The notes: generated by a model not told the origin, from the letters alone. A stretch of 64,000 bases of DNA from Sulfuritalea sp. (GCA_023700805.1 JAMPYF010000005.1:1-64000); one strand, 5' to 3'. Positions 1 to 9,472 are shown, counted from the stretch's first letter. Translations and numbers: made by a program.

Positions 1-657
1 GTGCAGGCCGTTCCCGGCCTGCACGGCGGCCAGGGCGCGGTCTCGGCCGCACCCTGGGGCTCGGCGGCTATCCTGCCGATCTCCTGGATGTACATCACGA
101 TGATGGGCGGCACGGGCCTCACGCGCGCCACCGAGATCGCGATCCTCAACGCCAACTACGTCGCGGCGCGCCTCAAGGACCACTACCCGGTGCTCTACAC
201 CGGCAGCCAGGGCCGCGTCGCCCACGAATGCATCCTCGACGTGCGTGCCATCAAGGCCGCCACCGGCGTCGCCGAAATCGACATCGCCAAGCGCCTGATG
301 GACTACGGCTTCCACGCCCCGACGGTGAGCTTCCCGGTGGCCGGCACGCTGATGGTGGAACCCACCGAATCGGAGGACAAGGCCGAGCTCGACCGCTTCT
401 GCGCCGCGATGATCGGCATCCGCGACGAAATCCGCAAGATCGAGAACGGCGAATGGACGCTCGACGGGAGCCCCTTGAAGCAGGCACCGCACACCGCGGC
501 CGACCTGGTCGGCGACTGGACGCGGCCTTACTCGCGCGAGCAGGCGATGTTCCCGCTGCCCTGGGTGGCGGAGAACAAGTTCTGGCCTTATGTGAATCGC
601 ATCGACGACGTATACGGCGACCGCAATCTGTTCTGCGGCTGCTCGCCCACCGCCTGA
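1..657 (+). CDS. gcvP: Glycine dehydrogenase (P-protein), C-terminal part
   Basis: This is the last 218 codons of the PLP-dependent P-protein of the glycine cleavage system, which decarboxylates glycine and passes the aminomethyl group to the lipoyl H-protein in the cytoplasm. The gene is cut by the window start; the family is usually about 950 residues, so most of it lies upstream. The visible part carries the family C-terminal signature: a Gly-rich stretch near the left edge, then [28 protein letters not shown] and a final segment ending CGCSPTA. The frame is open from base 1, so the first codon shown is not a start. A strong terminator follows 27 nt after the stop, so this probably ends a gcv transcript. 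Assignment is firm. Confidence 0.95.
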   Translation: MQAVPGLHGGQGAVSAAPWGSAAILPISWMYITMMGGTGLTRATEIAILNANYVAARLKDHYPVLYTGSQGRVAHECILDVRAIKAATGVAEIDIAKRLMDYGFHAPTVSFPVAGTLMVEPTESEDKAELDRFCAAMIGIRDEIRKIENGEWTLDGSPLKQAPHTAADLVGDWTRPYSREQAMFPLPWVAENKFWPYVNRIDDVYGDRNLFCGCSPTA

Positions 658-684
658 CGAGCCGCCCGGGACGGGGCTGAAGTA

Positions 685-722
685 GCGGGCCGTGCATCCT
701 CGATGCACGGCCCGCATTTTTT
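685..722 (+). terminator. Rho-independent terminator after gcvP
   Basis: A perfect 13-bp stem (GCGGGCCGTGCAT, 685-697, paired with 703-715) with a 5-nt loop is followed by A and six T residues. It is the clearest intrinsic terminator in the window. Confidence 0.92.
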
Positions 723-922
723 GCGGCGCCGGATTGGCCGCCCGACACGGCGTCGACCATGCGACGCCATGCACCGTCGCTCATCGGCGACATAATTTTC
801 TTTGGATAAACAGCCGCTTGTCGATTCGGCCTGGAATCCTGTCGCCACGGCCCGACAGATCGTCGCCCGCCGGAATCCGGCCGATGGCGACAATTTGTTG
901 TATTCATTGATAAAAACCGCTC

Positions 923-937
923 GGCACGGCGCTTGCA
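923..937 (+). promoter_or_regulatory. Predicted sigma-54 (RpoN) promoter for the bactofilin gene
   Basis: GGCACGGCGCTTGCA has the conserved GG and GC dinucleotides separated by exactly 10 nt, matching the -24/-12 pattern (GGCACG, N4, TTGCW). The predicted start is near 948, leaving a leader of about 55 nt before the bactofilin ATG. No enhancer-binding protein gene lies nearby. Confidence 0.6.
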
Positions 938-1002
938 GTTGGCCATTGCGTCGCGCTTGCCGCCCAAATGGCAAGCGGCGCCCATCGACCCAAGGAGAAC
1001 TC

Positions 1003-1605
1003 ATGCTCGCAAAATCGAACCTGTTCAGCAACAAAGACAACGTCGTCACCCGCGACCCGCGCCTTGCCGGATACGGCCAGAACGCCGGCAGCACCCCAAG
1101 CCTGACCGGCAATCCTGCCAGCAGTCTGAACGCGGCCAATTCGGCCACCGCGACGCCGGCAGCCGCCGACGCCAAGCCAGCCAAGAGCAATGAAAGCGTT
1201 TCCGCCAACCGCCTCATGGTCGGGCCCGACGTCAAACTCAAGGGCGCCGAAATCCTCGATTGCGACACCCTGGTGGTCGAAGGCCGCGTCGAAGCGACGA
1301 TGGACAGCCGGGTCATCAACATCGCCGGCAACGGTTCGTTCTCGGGCAAGGTCGGTATCGACGTGGCGGAAATCCATGGCCGCTTCGAGGGCGAGCTCAC
1401 CGCCCGCAGCCAGTTGATCATCCACGCCACCGGACGCGTCAGCGGCACCATCCGCTACGGCAAGATCCTGATCGAGGAAGGTGGCGAGATTTCAGGCGAT
1501 GTGCGCTCGCTGGCATCCGAGGCGGCCACCCCGACCCTGACCCAGCGCAGCGCAGCGCCCGAGTTCCCGAAGGCGGTTCCGGCAGTCGCCGGCGGCGCGT
1601 CCTGA
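1003..1605 (+). CDS. Bactofilin family cytoskeletal protein
   Basis: The 200-residue protein carries the bactofilin (DUF583) beta-helical polymer domain at about residues 70-175: repeated short strands of the type GPDVKLKGAEI, CDTLVVEGRVEA, GKVGIDVAEIHGRFEGE and ATGRVSGTIRYGKI. Bactofilins self-assemble without nucleotide into filaments that position cell-wall or pole-associated machinery. The first 70 residues are a low-complexity Ala/Asn/Ser tail, common in the family and often the membrane or partner contact. The ATG at 1003 follows AAGGAG by 6 nt; an open frame extends upstream but lacks support. It stands alone behind the predicted sigma-54 promoter, which hints at coupling to motility or envelope programmes (inference). 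Confidence 0.9.
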   Translation: MLAKSNLFSNKDNVVTRDPRLAGYGQNAGSTPSLTGNPASSLNAANSATATPAAADAKPAKSNESVSANRLMVGPDVKLKGAEILDCDTLVVEGRVEATMDSRVINIAGNGSFSGKVGIDVAEIHGRFEGELTARSQLIIHATGRVSGTIRYGKILIEEGGEISGDVRSLASEAATPTLTQRSAAPEFPKAVPAVAGGAS

Positions 1606-1774
1606 TTTAACCCTCCCCTTCGCTGCGGCAGCCCATCCCCCCCCTCCTCCTCCGAGCCGGAATCCCCTCCCGGCCAGGGCGCTGCAGCGTTTTTTGCTTT
1701 CCCTGCTTAAGCACAAGCCGACCATGCTCGGTTAAGCTTGCGGCCTTTCCCGCCCCGCTTGCTCAGGAGCCCGC

Positions 1775-2299
1775 ATGTCCACCCGTCTCGTGCTTACCGT
1801 CATCGGCGACGACCGCCCCGGCCTGGTCGGCGAACTCTCGACCGCAATCAGCGCCCATCAGGGCAACTGGCTGGAATCCTCGATGGCGCAGCTGGCCGGC
1901 AAGTTCGCCGGCATCGTCGAAGTCAGCGTCGATGCCGCGCAAGCCGATGCACTGCGCAATGCGCTCGGCCAGCTCGCCGGGCTGAAAGTCACTGTCGAAT
2001 CGGCTGCCGCCCGAAAGTCGGCGCTGAAGGGACGGCGCTTGAAACTGGCGCTGGTCGGCCACGACCGCATCGGCATCGTGCGCGAAGTATCGCAGGTGCT
2101 GGCGCACCACGCCGTCAATGTTGAGAGCCTGGACACCCACACCTCGAGCGCGCCGATGTCGGCCGCCGTGCTGTTCCATGCCGTGGCCGAACTGACCGCC
2201 GCGCCCGACCTCGACGTCGGCGCCCTGACCGGGGAACTGGAACGCATCTCCAACGACCTGATGGTCGATATCACGCTGGATGAAACCATCCGGGCATGA
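1775..2299 (+). CDS. GcvR-like tandem ACT-domain regulator
   Basis: The 174-residue protein has two ACT domains (about 4-80 and 88-165) and no DNA-binding domain. The first opens with VLTVIGDDRPGLVGELS and the second with LALVGHDRIGIVREVS, both typical of the GcvR family. In E. coli GcvR represses the glycine cleavage operon by binding GcvA; the nearby gcvP fits that role, but no gcvA is visible, so the partner is unknown. The stop is the TGA of the ATGAG that begins a repeat-encoded mini-ORF. Confidence 0.82.
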   Translation: MSTRLVLTVIGDDRPGLVGELSTAISAHQGNWLESSMAQLAGKFAGIVEVSVDAAQADALRNALGQLAGLKVTVESAAARKSALKGRRLKLALVGHDRIGIVREVSQVLAHHAVNVESLDTHTSSAPMSAAVLFHAVAELTAAPDLDVGALTGELERISNDLMVDITLDETIRA

Positions 2300-2412
2300 G
2301 CGCCGTCCGCCGGGCCGTCGCAAGGACGGCGCAGTTAATCGCATGGAGCGAGCGCAGCTCGCGAACCAGCGTCACCCCCTTCCCAGGGAAGGGGGCGGGG
2401 GGAGGGCTGTGA
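2296..2412 (+). repeat. Intergenic coupling cassette, copy R1 (38-codon mini-ORF)
   Basis: First of four related cassettes. The ATG at 2296 overlaps the stop of the GcvR-like gene (ATGA), the frame stays open for 38 codons, and the TGA at 2410-2412 overlaps the GTG start of the next gene (GTGA). The RNA could fold a GCCGTCC/GGACGGC stem and a CCCCCTTCCC/GGGAAGGGGG stem. The G-rich end (GGGGGGAGGG) places a Shine-Dalgarno-like run just before the downstream start. R1 is the most diverged copy in its centre, yet its predicted peptide still ends GKGAGG plus two residues. Confidence 0.75.
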
Positions 2413-3095
2413 GTTACACCTTGCACATCGCCAACAAGAACTACTCCTCGTGGTCGCTGCGGCCCTGGGCGCTGCTGCGCGCGCTGGACATTCCGTTCGC
2501 GGAACGCCTGCACCGGCTCGGCGCCGCGGGCGAGTTCCGCAGTTTCTCGCCCTCGGGCCGCGTGCCCTGCCTCGAAGACGGCGCGACCGTGGTCTGGGAT
2601 TCACTGGCCATCGTCGAATACCTGGCCGAGCGCCATGCCGGCGTCTGGCCGGCCGATGCCCAGGCCCGCGCCTGGGCGCGCTGCGCCTGCGCCGAAATGC
2701 ATTCCGGCTTCGCCGCGCTGCGCAACCTGCATGGCATGAACGTCGGCGTGCGGATCGCCGTGAGTCAACGCCCCGCCGCCGTACAGGCCGACATCGCGCG
2801 CATCGTCGCGTTGTGGCAGCAAGGCCTGACGCGCTTCGGCGGGCCCTGGCTGGCCGGCAAGGAATTCTGCGCCGTCGATGCCTTCTTCGCCCCCGTGGCC
2901 TTCCGTTTCCGCACCTATGGCGTGACGCCGGACGGTGCGGCGGGAGACTACCTCGCCCGCCTGCTGGCGCATCCCGCGCTGATCGAATGGGAAGCCGCGG
3001 CGCTGGCCGAAGACTTCCGCGAAGCCGAGCACGAGGCCGAACTGGCGAGCGCCGGCCGCGTCAACGCGGATTTCCGCGCCGCCCCGCGCCCGTGA
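2409..3095 (+). CDS. Glutathione S-transferase family protein
   Basis: The 228-residue protein has a thioredoxin-like GST N-domain (about 1-80) with the LHIANKNYSSWSLRPW opening seen in a proteobacterial GST subfamily (Ser-Ser-Trp after the first strand) and GRVPCLEDG and DSLAIVEYLAE contacts for glutathione, then an all-alpha C-domain. Such proteins conjugate or reduce small electrophiles in the cytosol; the substrate cannot be predicted. The start is taken as the GTG at 2409 because it begins the conserved domain, overlaps the cassette stop, and has GGGGGGAGGG just upstream. Its stop overlaps the GTG of trhP by 4 nt, so the two are coupled. Confidence 0.85.
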   Translation: MSYTLHIANKNYSSWSLRPWALLRALDIPFAERLHRLGAAGEFRSFSPSGRVPCLEDGATVVWDSLAIVEYLAERHAGVWPADAQARAWARCACAEMHSGFAALRNLHGMNVGVRIAVSQRPAAVQADIARIVALWQQGLTRFGGPWLAGKEFCAVDAFFAPVAFRFRTYGVTPDGAAGDYLARLLAHPALIEWEAAALAEDFREAEHEAELASAGRVNADFRAAPRP

Positions 3096-4435
3096 AAACC
3101 CCCGAACTGCTGGCTCCCGCCGGCTCGCTCCTGATGGCGCGCACCGCGCTGGACTTCGGCGCCACCGCGATCTACGCCGGCCAGCCGCGCTACAGCCTGC
3201 GCGTGCGCAACAACGATTTCGGCACCCTGGAAAACCTCGCCGCAGGCATTGCGCTGACCCATGCGCGCGGCGGGCATTTCTACCTCGTCAGCAACATCCT
3301 GCCGCACAACGCCAAGCTCAGGACTTACCTCGAAGACATGGCGCCGGTGATCGACCTCAAGCCCGACGCGCTGATCATGGCCGACCCCGGCCTGATGCTG
3401 ATGATCCGCGAGCGTTGGCCGGAGATGCCGATTCATCTCTCGGTGCAGGCCAACACGGTCAATCATGCGGCGGTGAAGTTCTGGCGCAGCGTCGGTGTTT
3501 CTCGGGTGATCCTGTCGCGCGAACTGTCGCTCGACGAAGTCGCCGAAATCCGCCAGGAATGCCCGGACACGGAACTCGAAGTCTTCGTGCATGGCGCGCT
3601 GTGCATTGCCTATTCGGGCCGCTGCCTGCTCTCGGGCTACTTCAACCACCGCGACCCGAACCAGGGCAGTTGCACCAATTCCTGCCGCTGGGACTACCAG
3701 GTCCATGAGGGCAAGGAAGACGGCAGCGGCGACGTCGCCCCCGCCGCGCCGCGCCCCGTCGCCGTGGCGCCAGCGCCAACTCTGCCGGGCGCCGCAAGGC
3801 CGAGCACACTGCGCCGTCCCGGCGCCACCTGGCTGCTCGAAGAGAAGGAGCGCCCCGGCGAATACATGCCGATCGAGGAGGACGAGCACGGCAGCTACAT
3901 CCTCAATTCCAAGGACCTGCGCGCCATCGAGTACGTGGCGAAACTGGCCGAGATCGGCGTCGATTCGCTGAAAATCGAAGGCCGCACCAAGTCGCCCTAC
4001 TACGTCGCGCGCACCTGCCAGAGCTACCGCCGCGCGATCGACGACGCCGTCGCCGGAAGGCCTTTCGATACGCAACTGATCGGCCAGCTCGACGGCCTCG
4101 CCAATCGCGGCTACACGGCCGGCTTCTACGACCGCCACCCCGACCGCGACTACCAGAACTACCTCTCCGGCAGTTCCGAATCCAGCCGCAGCCTCTATGT
4201 CGGCGACGTGCTCGGCTATGACGACCAGGGGCTGGCCGAGATCGCCGTGAAGAACCATTTCGCGGTCGGCGACCGCATCGAGATCATCCGCCCCGCCGGC
4301 AACCTCGATCTCGTCGTCGAAGCCATGCGCAACCGCGAGGGCGAGCCGGCCACGGTCGCGCCCGGCAGCGGCCACCTGATGCGCATCGCCCTGCCGCCGG
4401 ACTGCACAGGCGCCTTCGTCGCGAAATTCCTCTAG
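3092..4435 (+). CDS. trhP: tRNA hydroxylation protein TrhP-like (peptidase U32 family)
   Basis: The 447-residue protein matches the YegQ/TrhP branch of the U32 family, known in E. coli to act in prephenate-dependent 5-hydroxylation of tRNA wobble uridine 34; it is not a protease in that role. Visible hallmarks are PELLAPAGS at the start, the HLSVQANTVN segment, FVHGALCIAYSGRC, the GSCTNSCRWDY cysteine cluster (probable iron-sulfur ligands), and LKIEGRTKSPYYVA. Length agrees with the family. The GTG start at 3092 overlaps the gst stop (GTGA). A Pro/Ala-rich stretch at about residues 213-248 occupies a naturally variable loop and carries a copy of the 22-bp motif on the opposite strand. A lipoyl-domain gene follows after 5 nt. 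A second U32 gene (rlhA-like) lies at 12.9 kb. Confidence 0.9.
   Translation: MKTPELLAPAGSLLMARTALDFGATAIYAGQPRYSLRVRNNDFGTLENLAAGIALTHARGGHFYLVSNILPHNAKLRTYLEDMAPVIDLKPDALIMADPGLMLMIRERWPEMPIHLSVQANTVNHAAVKFWRSVGVSRVILSRELSLDEVAEIRQECPDTELEVFVHGALCIAYSGRCLLSGYFNHRDPNQGSCTNSCRWDYQVHEGKEDGSGDVAPAAPRPVAVAPAPTLPGAARPSTLRRPGATWLLEEKERPGEYMPIEEDEHGSYILNSKDLRAIEYVAKLAEIGVDSLKIEGRTKSPYYVARTCQSYRRAIDDAVAGRPFDTQLIGQLDGLANRGYTAGFYDRHPDRDYQNYLSGSSESSRSLYVGDVLGYDDQGLAEIAVKNHFAVGDRIEIIRPAGNLDLVVEAMRNREGEPATVAPGSGHLMRIALPPDCTGAFVAKFL
3760..3781 (-). repeat. 22-bp motif, copy A (perfect)
   Basis: Perfect match to AGTTGGCGCTGGC-N4-CGGCG on the minus strand, inside trhP and antisense to it, in the Pro/Ala-rich variable loop. 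Confidence 0.85.
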
Positions 4436-4440
4436 GCTCG

Positions 4441-4710
4441 ATGGGCAAGCTGGTCGAGGTACGCATCCCGAACTATCCCGAGTGCTGGGAGACCTGCGGC
4501 AGTTGCGCCCAGGGCGACGTGACGGTCGAGGAAGTGCTGGTCCAGCCCGGCGACATCGTCCAGTTCGACGACAACGTGGTCACCCTGGAAACCGGCAAGG
4601 TCGCGCTCGACATCCAGTCGCCCCATGCCGGGCGCGTGGTCGAGGTGTTCGTCGAGGCTGGTCAGGAAGTTGCCGAGGGTACGGTGATCCTGACCCTGGA
4701 AACCGACTGA
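4441..4710 (+). CDS. Stand-alone lipoyl/biotinyl-attachment domain protein
   Basis: This 89-residue protein is a single biotinyl/lipoyl domain of the E2 type. The swinging-arm lysine lies in the hairpin ETGKVALDI, and the second half SPHAGRVVEVFVEAGQEV is the matching strand pair. No catalytic or E1-binding domain is attached, so it could be a free carrier or a relic of a larger dehydrogenase. Oddly, the first loop carries three cysteines in PECWETCGSCAQGD (C-X3-C-X2-C), where lipoyl domains usually have none, suggesting metal or redox binding. It starts 5 nt after trhP, so it is probably co-transcribed. Its last 131 nt overlap the 3' end of the convergent CheB gene. Confidence 0.78.
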   Translation: MGKLVEVRIPNYPECWETCGSCAQGDVTVEEVLVQPGDIVQFDDNVVTLETGKVALDIQSPHAGRVVEVFVEAGQEVAEGTVILTLETD

Positions 4711-5317
4711 ATCGCCAGGTTTCGGCGCGCGCGATGCGCAGGATTTGCCTGGCGATGTCCTCGGGAGAGAGGATGAAATCGATGCAGCCGCTGGCAATCG
4801 CACTCTCCGGCATGTCCGGCTGAGCGGCGGTACTGAGTTTTTGCGCGATGGTGATGCCGCCTGTTTCCTTGATGCCGCACAAAGCCGCCGCGCCGTCGCC
4901 GTCGTAGCCGGAGACGATGACGGCAATCAGTTTGCCATCCCAGCATTGCGTCAGCGAACGCAGGAACACGGTAATCAGGTCGGGCCAGCCACGCGGCTTG
5001 GAAATCGGCTTGAGCAGGAACTGGCCGTCCTGAACGTGCAGATCCCGGTTTTCCGCAATGATGAATACGTGATCGGGCTCGACTTCGAGCCTTTCCGTGA
5101 TCAGATCAACCGGCATCGCGGTGAAGCGGGGCAGCACCTCATGCAGGTGGGTCGGCATGGTCGTGATGTGATTGACGATGACAATGGCCACGCCCAGGTC
5201 CGCCGGCAGATTCTGCAGGAGCCGGATATAGGCGTCGAGCCCGCCCGCCGAACCGCCCACGCAAACGATGGGAAAGCTCTTGGGCGAGGGCTTCGCGCCG
5301 GGTACGGCCAGGGTCAT
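4580..5317 (-). CDS. CheB-type protein-glutamate methylesterase, no receiver domain
   Basis: The 245-residue protein is a CheB catalytic domain (about 14-200) without a receiver. Catalytic elements are visible: the serine in VCVGGSAGGLDAY, the histidine in VNHITTMPTHL, and the aspartate in SGYDGDGAAALCGIK. CheB removes methyl groups from chemoreceptor glutamates; single-domain forms usually act in alternative, non-flagellar signalling. The ATG at 5317 is chosen because the frame upstream is low-complexity and lacks family similarity. The conserved domain ends near 4720, and the final 45 or so basic residues run antisense through the lipoyl gene, so the original stop may have been lost. No cheR or receptor is adjacent; the nearest cheRB pair is at 19.8 kb. 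Confidence 0.82.
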   Translation of the reverse strand: MTLAVPGAKPSPKSFPIVCVGGSAGGLDAYIRLLQNLPADLGVAIVIVNHITTMPTHLHEVLPRFTAMPVDLITERLEVEPDHVFIIAENRDLHVQDGQFLLKPISKPRGWPDLITVFLRSLTQCWDGKLIAVIVSGYDGDGAAALCGIKETGGITIAQKLSTAAQPDMPESAIASGCIDFILSPEDIARQILRIARAETWRFSRFPGSGSPYPRQLPDQPRRTPRPRARHGATGCRARPCRFPG

Positions 5318-5622
5318 CGAGCCGCCTGTTGCAACAGGATGTCGTCCCTCGCGTCGCTGACGCCGGGCACCAGCCGTCGGCAGCATAGGCGACCGCACAT
5401 CCACGCCAAACGTCGCGGCGATGCACCTGCAATCATGTTGCGCCGGGCAAGGGTTGTGATCCGTGCGGCAGTGCACGCCGTGCCGGTGCGCTTAGGACGC
5501 CGGCGCGCAGATCATGAGGCTCGAAGCGCCCCGCGCATGGACGTCCGCCCCATGGCTCGGGGAGGAGTCGATCTCAGGCCAAAGGCGATCTGTTCACGGC
5601 ACGCGGCAATCCCGCCGGGGGC
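5318..5622. other. Intergenic stretch, no gene recognised
   Basis: About 300 nt between the CheB start and the end of the DsrE-like gene. A frame continues upstream of the CheB start but has no recognisable similarity. No convincing promoter or terminator was seen. Confidence 0.4.
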
Positions 5623-6132
5623 TTACGGCGCAATGTAGGCGTATCCCCTGGCCTGGTATGCCATGAGCGAAATGAAGCCGTTGCCGACGACGCGGATCTC
5701 GGGCAGAACGAGTTCGGTCTTGGTTTCCTGCGTTCGCGATGCGATGGCACACTGCTCAAATCCTTCGACCCCCGGCGCCTTGCTCATCTCCTTGATCCGG
5801 GCGGCGACTTTCGCGGCCAATGGGCGGTCTTCAGGCTTGATCTTTTCCTGATCGGTCTGCACCAATTTTGTCGCCGGGCCGCGGAAAGCCAGGATGAAAT
5901 GCGGCGCCACGCCTTGCTGGATCAGCGATTGCCGGGTCTCGTCGATGACATCGAGCCGGGCCAGCAGCAGCTTGGGATTGCCTTCATGGATGTCGAACGC
6001 GATCTTGCCCTCCTTGAGTCCCTTCAGCGCCGCACTGTCGTCCGCGGCCCGGACTCCGGTCGAACAGACAACAAACGTTCCCAGCGCAAAGGCTCCAAGC
6101 AATTTGGGCAAGCGAGTGAAGTCGGTATTCAT
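5623..6132 (-). CDS. Secreted DsrE/DsrF-like family protein
   Basis: The 169-residue protein starts with a cleavable signal peptide (hydrophobic LLGAFALGTFVVCSTGVRA, cut near residue 30), followed by a DsrE/DsrF-like alpha/beta fold: KIAFDIHEGNPKLLLARLDVIDETRQ, then PHFILAFRGPATKLV and a C-terminal LPEIRVVGNGFISLMAYQARGYAYI. Cytoplasmic relatives relay sulfur; exported ones are of unknown function. The ATG at 6132 has a strong AGGAGAA site upstream. It is monocistronic and faces away from the ccdAB operon. Confidence 0.75.
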   Translation of the reverse strand: MNTDFTRLPKLLGAFALGTFVVCSTGVRAADDSAALKGLKEGKIAFDIHEGNPKLLLARLDVIDETRQSLIQQGVAPHFILAFRGPATKLVQTDQEKIKPEDRPLAAKVAARIKEMSKAPGVEGFEQCAIASRTQETKTELVLPEIRVVGNGFISLMAYQARGYAYIAP

Positions 6133-6475
6133 GGCATTTCTCCTGTGGGTGGATTTCTTATAAAGCCGACACCTGTTCGGATCGGTTGCGCCAGCCTACT
6201 ACAATCCCGCCAGACCATAGGGATCGGGCAATCCGCGTTGATAGCCCTACCGGAAACGAGGCGCAGACAGGGCGCGGCATTGGCGAAGATCGAAGCGACG
6301 CGGGTGCGGCACTTGCTCTCGCGATTCATGCGCGCGAAGCCTTGGCGCAAGAAGCGGTTCGAACTAATCCGCGACGGCCTGGTTCGCGGCCTGTTGCGTG
6401 TCGTCGGGCGATGCGCGCGGCCCCAGCCAGCGACCCCGAAGAGCCAGGCGCCCGGCAGTTCATCCACGACGCGGT
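6133..6475. other. Intergenic stretch between the DsrE-like gene and ccdAB
   Basis: About 340 nt with no recognised gene on either strand. Short open frames are present but have neither ribosome sites nor family similarity. The right end leads directly into the ccdAB promoter. Confidence 0.4.
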
Positions 6476-6504
6476 TTGACGCGCATTATTCATGCGCGTA
6501 AACT
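6476..6504 (+). promoter_or_regulatory. ccdAB promoter with embedded operator palindrome
   Basis: TTGACG (-35, 6476-6481) and TAAACT (-10, 6499-6504) are 17 nt apart. A perfect inverted repeat, ACGCGCAT-N5-ATGCGCGT (6479-6499), fills the space between them. This is the expected arrangement for autorepression by a CcdA-CcdB complex. Confidence 0.72.
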
Positions 6505-6532
6505 ACACGCACCCAATACGCGGAGCCAAAGT

Positions 6533-6769
6533 ATGAGCACGCCTGCCAAGAAAGCCGCCAACCTGACGGTACGCGCCGACCTGCTTGAAGAAGCCCGCGC
6601 GCGCAAGATCAACCTCTCGCATACGCTGGAGGTCGCGCTTGCCGCCGAACTCAAGCGGCAGCGCGAAGCCGAGTGGCTGGAGCAGAACAAGGAGGGCATC
6701 GCGGCCTACGGCCGTTTCGTCGAAAAGCACGGCGTGTTCTCCGACCGCTTCCGCAATTTCCTGCGTTGA
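6533..6769 (+). CDS. ccdA: CcdA-type antitoxin
   Basis: The 78-residue protein matches CcdA: an N-terminal ribbon-helix-helix (NLTVRADLLEEARARKINLSHTLE) that binds DNA as a dimer and a C-terminal toxin-wrapping tail (WLEQNKEGIAAYGRFVEKHGVFSDRFRNF). It neutralises the gyrase-directed toxin encoded next to it and, with the toxin, represses its own promoter. The ATG at 6533 follows GGAGCCAAAGT; the palindrome-containing promoter lies 29 nt upstream. The stop overlaps the toxin start (TGATG), so translation is coupled. It is chromosomal here with no plasmid-like neighbours. Confidence 0.92.
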   Translation: MSTPAKKAANLTVRADLLEEARARKINLSHTLEVALAAELKRQREAEWLEQNKEGIAAYGRFVEKHGVFSDRFRNFLR

Positions 6770-7083
6770 TGGCGCACCTCGACGTCTTTCGCAACCCGGA
6801 CGCCACGACGGCAAGCGTGATCCCCTACGTAGTCGATGTCCAGAGCGAACTGCTCGCGGGCCTGCCGACCCACGTCGTCGTCCCCCTGGCCTATGCCGAA
6901 GCCATCGAGACCCCGATCCTGCGCCTCAACCCGACAGTCGGCGTCGGCGGCACGGCGCTGGTCGCGCTGACCCAGGACATGGCCTCGGTGTCGAACCGCC
7001 TGCTGCACAACCCCGTTGCCAACCTTTCCCCCCAGCGCGACGAAATCGCCGCCGCGCTGGATTTCCTGTTTACCGGCTTCTAA
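6769..7083 (+). CDS. ccdB: CcdB-type gyrase-inhibiting toxin
   Basis: The 104-residue protein matches CcdB over its full length: LDVFRNPD at the start, YVVDVQSELLAGLPTHVVVPL, and a C-terminal helix NLSPQRDEIAAALDFLFTGF. CcdB poisons DNA gyrase subunit A. In the F-plasmid toxin the last three residues Trp-Gly-Ile are critical for poisoning; here the tail reads Thr-Gly-Phe, as I recall for some chromosomal relatives, so potency is uncertain. The start codon overlaps the ccdA stop by one base. The gene ends 23 nt before ettA. Confidence 0.9.
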   Translation: MAHLDVFRNPDATTASVIPYVVDVQSELLAGLPTHVVVPLAYAEAIETPILRLNPTVGVGGTALVALTQDMASVSNRLLHNPVANLSPQRDEIAAALDFLFTGF

Positions 7084-7106
7084 TCCATCCACTACAGAAA
7101 AGCACC

Positions 7107-8771
<1,665 letters not shown>

Positions 8772-8779
8772 GCAGGCAG

Positions 8780-9454
8780 ATGGTGGGGCTCAAAGTCGCG
8801 GCGGGCGTCTTCGTCCTGCTGGTCGCCATGCTGCTGGCGCAGATGCTGTTGGCGCCGCAGCAACAGCCGGCGCCGGCGATGACGCACGGCATGCCGTGGC
8901 AGATCGAGCATCCCGGCCCCGGCCAGTCGCGGGTGTTCGGCCTGACGCTGGGCGGCGGCGCGGCCAGCACGCTGGCCGATGCGCTGCGCCTTGCCAAGGA
9001 GGCGCCTGTACTCGCGCTGCTGACGCCGCAGGACGCGCCGGCGGCGCTCGAAGCCTATTTCGAGAACGTGTCGCTCGGCGCCCTGACCGGCAAGCTGGTG
9101 CTGAGCATCGCCGCCGCGCCGGGCGAACTGGAATCGATGCGCGGCAATGCGGCAAAGACCGATCATCTGGAAACCGGCATCCGCAAATATGTACTGCACG
9201 AGGCCGACCGGCAGCGTGCCGAACGTCTGCCGCTCGCAGCGATCGCCTTCATTCCCTCGGCCCGGCTCGACGAGGCCGTGATCCTCGAGCGCTTCGGCAT
9301 GCCGGCGGAGCGCATCCGCCAGGGCGAGACGCTGGAACATTTTCTCTATCCGGCACAGGGCCTGGACATCGTGCTCGACAGCAAGGGCAAGGAAGTGCTG
9401 CAGTACGTCGCGCCCGCCGAGTTCGCCCGGTTGCGTGCGCCGCTGGGCAAATAG
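8780..9454 (+). CDS. Conserved hypothetical membrane-anchored protein
   Basis: The 224-residue protein has one N-terminal membrane helix (residues about 4-26) followed by a predicted periplasmic domain. I do not recognise a family. The soluble part alternates helices and strands (ADALRLAKEAPVLALLTPQDAP, GKLVLSIAAAPGEL, LDIVLDSKGKEVLQYVAP). The ATG at 8780 gives a plausible N-in anchor and lies 8 nt after ettA, so it is probably co-transcribed with it. A copy of the 13-bp core of the dispersed motif begins 6 nt past its stop. Confidence 0.6.
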   Translation: MVGLKVAAGVFVLLVAMLLAQMLLAPQQQPAPAMTHGMPWQIEHPGPGQSRVFGLTLGGGAASTLADALRLAKEAPVLALLTPQDAPAALEAYFENVSLGALTGKLVLSIAAAPGELESMRGNAAKTDHLETGIRKYVLHEADRQRAERLPLAAIAFIPSARLDEAVILERFGMPAERIRQGETLEHFLYPAQGLDIVLDSKGKEVLQYVAPAEFARLRAPLGK

Positions 9455-9459
9455 GTATA

Positions 9460-9472
9460 AGTTGGCGCTGGC
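9460..9472 (+). repeat. 22-bp motif, copy B (13-bp core only)
   Basis: AGTTGGCGCTGGC is intact but the CGGCG half is not. It lies 6 nt after a stop codon, in sense. Confidence 0.6.

Noticed and set aside
3721..3835. Considering the Pro/Ala stretch in trhP as an inserted element.
   Set aside because: As I recall the E. coli YegQ sequence, it has a loop of similar length at this place, so only the local composition and motif are notable.
2948..4375. A long minus-strand frame opposite trhP.
   Set aside because: It mirrors the coding strand, with no recognised domain and no start signal, while trhP is well supported.
6133..6475. Short frames on both strands in the gap before ccdAB.
   Set aside because: None has a ribosome site, conserved motif or composition typical of the neighbours.
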